Shown here: in pieces, positions 37,251-39,532 of the stretch | How the letters are laid out: each line of letters starts with the position of its first letter | Position numbering within the stretch: position 1 is the first letter of the stretch | NCBI RefSeq assembly: GCF_002278075.1 | Contig: NZ_CP022995.1 | Location: 1 to 39,532 of the forward strand | Origin: Paraburkholderia aromaticivorans | Lineage (GTDB): Bacteria; Pseudomonadota; Gammaproteobacteria; Burkholderiales; Burkholderiaceae | Direction: 5' to 3' | Length of the DNA: 39,532 nt | Translations under genes and position numbers: made by a program | Notes under the pieces: model-generated | What the model saw: the letters and a program-made list of their open reading frames with translations, nothing else | Databases searched by the model: none | What the model was told of the DNA's origin: nothing

Positions 37251-38146
37251 TGGTTATCTCCATTGTCCTGTTTGAGCGCTCGCCGAACGTAGGGCGAAAC
37301 CGTGCCGCTCGGATTCGCGCCGAGCGCGGGATTGAAGTTCTGGTTGCGGACGCCGATTACCTTGTTGCCCGACCGGATGCGCCATTCCTTGGCGACCAGC
37401 TCGGCGACGATGATGTTGTGGTTCGGCCCTTCGATATGCACGTTAGGAACGGTTTCCTTGCCGCTTGCGCTGATATAGGTGATGGTCGGCAACTCGGCGT
37501 TAGGCAGGAACTTGAAGGACGTGAAGCGGTAGTTATCCCACGCGTTGACCGGGGCGATATCGTTCATCGCCGGATCGTAGGACCGGTCGTAGCTCATGTT
37601 CACCAAGCCCTGGTCGGAAGCCGTCGCGAGTGCATCCTTGACGCGCTGCGCGTTCGTCTTCGCGAGCGCCACACGCCGATCGTCGTCCGGGTAGTTGTAG
37701 TTCAGCGCGATCGTGGCCGAACGCATCGCCCACGGTGTCTTGATGAAGCTGTCGGCCGTGTTGCCGGCGCTGCCATCGTCGGCCTTCTTCGAGCCAATGA
37801 AATGCAGCAGCAAGTGATACACGTGGCGATCGGTAACCAGCACGAGGTTCGTGTCGCTGTTGGCCTGTGTCGGCTGCACGAAAATATGGTTGCCGTTCTG
37901 TGAGAGCGCCCACGCGGCCTGGTCGCCAAAGGCGTGCGTAACGTACCGCTCGCCGGGAGCTACTGTAATCGTCAACGCGAGGCCAATCACGCAATTGACC
38001 TCAACGGTATCGATCGGGTTATAGGTGACCGACTTGATGCGACGATCGTAGGGCGAGTCTTTCTTCGGGCCGATGGCCCATGCGTGCTGCACGCCCGTGA
38101 ACGCGAGCGCGGCGAGCAAGGGAATCATGGCAAGGCGCATGGTCAA
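37247..38146 (-). CDS. virB9: VirB9, outer-membrane complex protein
   Basis: A 299-residue exported protein of the TrbG/VirB9 family. The signal peptide spans about 1-24 ([20 protein letters not shown] then HAWA). N-terminal domain features: '[20 protein letters not shown]', '[20 protein letters not shown]'. C-terminal domain: 'NYDRSYD'-like '[20 protein letters not shown]', '[20 protein letters not shown]', and '[20 protein letters not shown]' near the end. With VirB7 and VirB10 it forms the outer-membrane core. It overlaps virB10 by 4 bp and virB8 by 4 bp. Confidence 0.96.
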   Translation of the reverse strand: MTMRLAMIPLLAALAFTGVQHAWAIGPKKDSPYDRRIKSVTYNPIDTVEVNCVIGLALTITVAPGERYVTHAFGDQAAWALSQNGNHIFVQPTQANSDTNLVLVTDRHVYHLLLHFIGSKKADDGSAGNTADSFIKTPWAMRSATIALNYNYPDDDRRVALAKTNAQRVKDALATASDQGLVNMSYDRSYDPAMNDIAPVNAWDNYRFTSFKFLPNAELPTITYISASGKETVPNVHIEGPNHNIIVAELVAKEWRIRSGNKVIGVRNQNFNPALGANPSGTVSPYVRRALKQDNGDNQ

Positions 38147-38874
38147 TTCTCCGTAGCCTCGGCGTTCGGCCGGAAGGCCAACACCTGCAACCCAAACGGG
38201 TTGATGAATCGTTGCTTCGCGGTCATGGGCTTGGTCGTATACTTGTACGCAACCGTCGCGATCCAGTATTTCGTCGGTTCGTCACTCGGGCGGGCGCGAT
38301 ACTTCTTGGTTGTGGTGTAACGCACCGTCGCAATGCCATGCTCGCGATCGAGAATGACCGACGAGACGTTGACCCTGTTCATTTCGGTATCGCCGAGCTT
38401 CTTGTCGGGCGCTTCCGCGCCGTTCCAGAGCTTCTGATACTTGTCCGCGACCTCGCCGGTTGCTGTGAGGCTGATAAAGTCGTAGTCGGCCTGAGCCGAG
38501 TAGAACTCATAGCCTTCGTGGTGGATGACGAATTGAGCGATCCAGTAGCTATCCACAACCTCGCCGTAAGACGTGGTTTCGCCAGGCATGAGCGACACTT
38601 GCTGGACCGCACCGGTCTTCGGGTCCATGACGAGCATGTGTTCCGGAATCGGCTGGCTGTAACGCCAGATGACGAAGCCGGCCAGGGCGAGCGAGAGGAA
38701 CCCGAAGCCGATGGCCGAAGCGCTCACTTGCCACGCGCGCTTGCGTGAGGTCAGGACTTCATCAAGTAGATCGACTTCGAGGCCTTGACGCTCTTCCTTG
38801 TACTTCTCAATGTCGCTCGCGGTGATCGGCGTCGCGCCCGACTTCCCCAACTTTCCAAGGGCTAAATTCATCAT
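38143..38874 (-). CDS. virB8: VirB8, inner-membrane assembly protein
   Basis: A 243-residue protein with a cytoplasmic N terminus, one membrane segment at about 48-68 (VSASAIGFGFLSLALAGFVI) and a periplasmic NTF2-like domain. Domain marks: 'SYWIAQFVIHHEGYEFYSAQ', 'ADYDFISLTATGEVADKYQK' and 'GIATVRYTTTKKYRARPSDE'. VirB8 organises the inner-membrane complex. The start overlaps the virB7 stop by 4 bp. Size and order are standard. Confidence 0.95.
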   Translation of the reverse strand: MMNLALGKLGKSGATPITASDIEKYKEERQGLEVDLLDEVLTSRKRAWQVSASAIGFGFLSLALAGFVIWRYSQPIPEHMLVMDPKTGAVQQVSLMPGETTSYGEVVDSYWIAQFVIHHEGYEFYSAQADYDFISLTATGEVADKYQKLWNGAEAPDKKLGDTEMNRVNVSSVILDREHGIATVRYTTTKKYRARPSDEPTKYWIATVAYKYTTKPMTAKQRFINPFGLQVLAFRPNAEATEN

Positions 38875-39062
38875 TGTGCGGTTCCTCCTGCATTTTTCGA
38901 CGTGAGCGATTGCGGTGCGACACGGCCCTGCAGCTCTTCGGGAATGGTCTTGTTGACCGGAACAAGCTTGGCCATGTCAGGCTCGGGCGGGGGCGTGACG
39001 TGAGCGCATCCGGCAAGTGAGGTCACCGCCAACAGACCGATAGCAATGTGGCGAATGTTCAT
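38871..39062 (-). CDS. virB7: VirB7, small lipoprotein
   Basis: A 63-residue lipoprotein. I start at ATG 39062 (GAGGGAGGAATCC upstream), since the longer frame to 39356 overlaps virB6. Lipobox LAGC puts the lipidated Cys at residue 19 (MNIRHIAIGLLAVTSLAGCA). The mature part has 'VTPPPEPDMAKLVPVNKTIP' and a polar end. VirB7 anchors the VirB9 ring to the outer membrane. The stop overlaps virB8 by 4 bp. Confidence 0.9.
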   Translation of the reverse strand: MNIRHIAIGLLAVTSLAGCAHVTPPPEPDMAKLVPVNKTIPEELQGRVAPQSLTSKNAGGTAQ

Positions 39063-39084
39063 GGATTCCTCCCTCAGATTGGTT

Positions 39085-39532
39085 TTAGGAATTGCTCTGC
39101 GAGCTTTGGGAGCCGCGCCCGGAAGCATTACTTGCGCTGCCGCTGCCGCTCGATGACGGCGAGCTGCCGCCGCTGCTCGATGAGCTGCCGCCGCCGTATG
39201 ACCCGCTCCCTTGGGAACCTCGGGCGTAGGAGTAACCACCGCTGCCGCCGCTGGAGCTGCCGGACGATCCGCCGGCGGAACCCGACCCGCTTCCGGTGCC
39301 GCCACCGCTGCCGCTACCTGACCCGCTGCTGCCGCCACCGCTGCCCTTGCCGCCACCGCCGCCGCTCGAACCGGGACGCGGCTGGGGAAGGTGCTGGGCG
39401 AGTTTCGTGCTGACGCCGCCGGTCCATCGCGCGGCGAGGTCAGGCAAGGACTTCAAGAGGACAACGGCCATGACGGTGATGATGCCGGCCGTGATGATCG
39501 GAGCCAGCACGGCTTGATCTGGGTTCGGCTTC
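39085..39532 (-). CDS. virB6: VirB6 C-terminal part with a Ser/Gly-rich tail; continues from 1-704
   Basis: Continuation of the frame that leaves the window at base 1. Joined residues read 'LAISAAAKPNPDQAVLAPII' across the junction, followed by a last membrane helix (LAPIITAGIITVMAVVLLKS) and 'DLAARWTGGVSTKLAQHLPQ'. The remaining 90 or so residues are almost only Gly and Ser with a few Tyr, Ala and Pro (GSGGGSSGSGSGSGGGTGSG and similar). Such low-complexity tails occur at the C termini of some VirB6/TrbL proteins and may lie in the periplasm. A GTG at 39510 would be the first start if the window were linear, but no ribosome site precedes it, and the family fold needs the part at 1-704. Stop TAA at 39087-39085. 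Confidence 0.88.
   Translation of the reverse strand, partial: KPNPDQAVLAPIITAGIITVMAVVLLKSLPDLAARWTGGVSTKLAQHLPQPRPGSSGGGGGKGSGGGSSGSGSGSGGGTGSGSGSAGGSSGSSSGGSGGYSYARGSQGSGSYGGGSSSSSGGSSPSSSGSGSASNASGRGSQSSQSNS

Overview
The window reads as one complete, circular, GC-rich conjugative plasmid of 39,532 bp that was cut inside virB6. The minus-strand reading frame that leaves at base 1 (virB6 start at 704) re-enters in phase at base 39,532 and runs to a stop at 39,085, giving one 383-residue VirB6. Everything below assumes this circle. The host is most likely a betaproteobacterium (Burkholderiales), with Xanthomonadales as the alternative. That is an inference from the GC-rich codon use, the H-NS paralogues of the 'YRDP..GNTWTGRGR' type and the virB gene order. 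I cannot assign an incompatibility group.

Backbone. A long minus-strand operon encodes a full VirB-type type IV secretion system. It starts at a TTGACA/TATTAT promoter near 6.1 kb, passes through the numbering origin and ends with an H-NS-like gene at 33.9 kb. The order is virB1, orf, virB2, B3, B4, B5, eexN, B6, B7, B8, B9, B10, B11, membrane orf, DUF2274-like, hns-like, and most neighbours overlap by 1-4 bp. Divergent from virB1 are a two-copy H-NS DNA-binding-domain protein, a membrane protein and a KikA/TrbM-like protein. A ParA/StbB-like ATPase (frameshifted) and a ribbon-helix-helix partner lie beside arrays of more than 30 imperfect octamers at 8.93-9.22 kb, probably the centromere. 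A frameshifted SprT-like metalloprotease follows. Then come a hairpin-dense non-coding stretch, oriV with DnaA boxes and four 20-bp iterons, and a Rep_3 initiator whose promoter region carries an inverted iteron. The coupling protein (15.3-17.1 kb) is preceded by about 1.7 kb with no plausible gene but dense hairpins, several closed by GNRA tetraloops. I find no recognisable relaxase anywhere in the circle.

Accessory DNA. From 17.3 to 19.6 kb are small plasmid genes, including a DUF3560 protein and a 43-residue ORF. Two imperfect 190-200 bp direct repeats (19.98-20.17 and 21.53-21.72 kb) bracket a segment with a secreted Cys-rich protein. They are followed by a minus-strand cluster of exported, Cys-containing proteins of unknown function (21.8-24.5 kb). 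Next come a serine resolvase with nearby inverted repeats, a GAF-PAS-GGDEF-EAL protein, a membrane protein with a degenerate EAL domain, and an RHH regulator with a perfect inverted-repeat operator. Last is a restriction-modification island: a C5 cytosine methyltransferase, a NotI-family-like endonuclease and a Vsr mismatch endonuclease.

How it works together. The VirB system and coupling protein provide conjugation, with EexN for entry exclusion. Rep/iterons and par provide replication and segregation. The H-NS-like proteins probably silence plasmid or host genes. The RM-Vsr set protects or addicts the host, and the GGDEF/EAL genes may alter host cyclic-di-GMP. Three genes (parA, sprT-like and a small orf at 26.1 kb) each have a single frame break in otherwise well-conserved coding sequence, so either decay or indel errors in the assembly should be considered.
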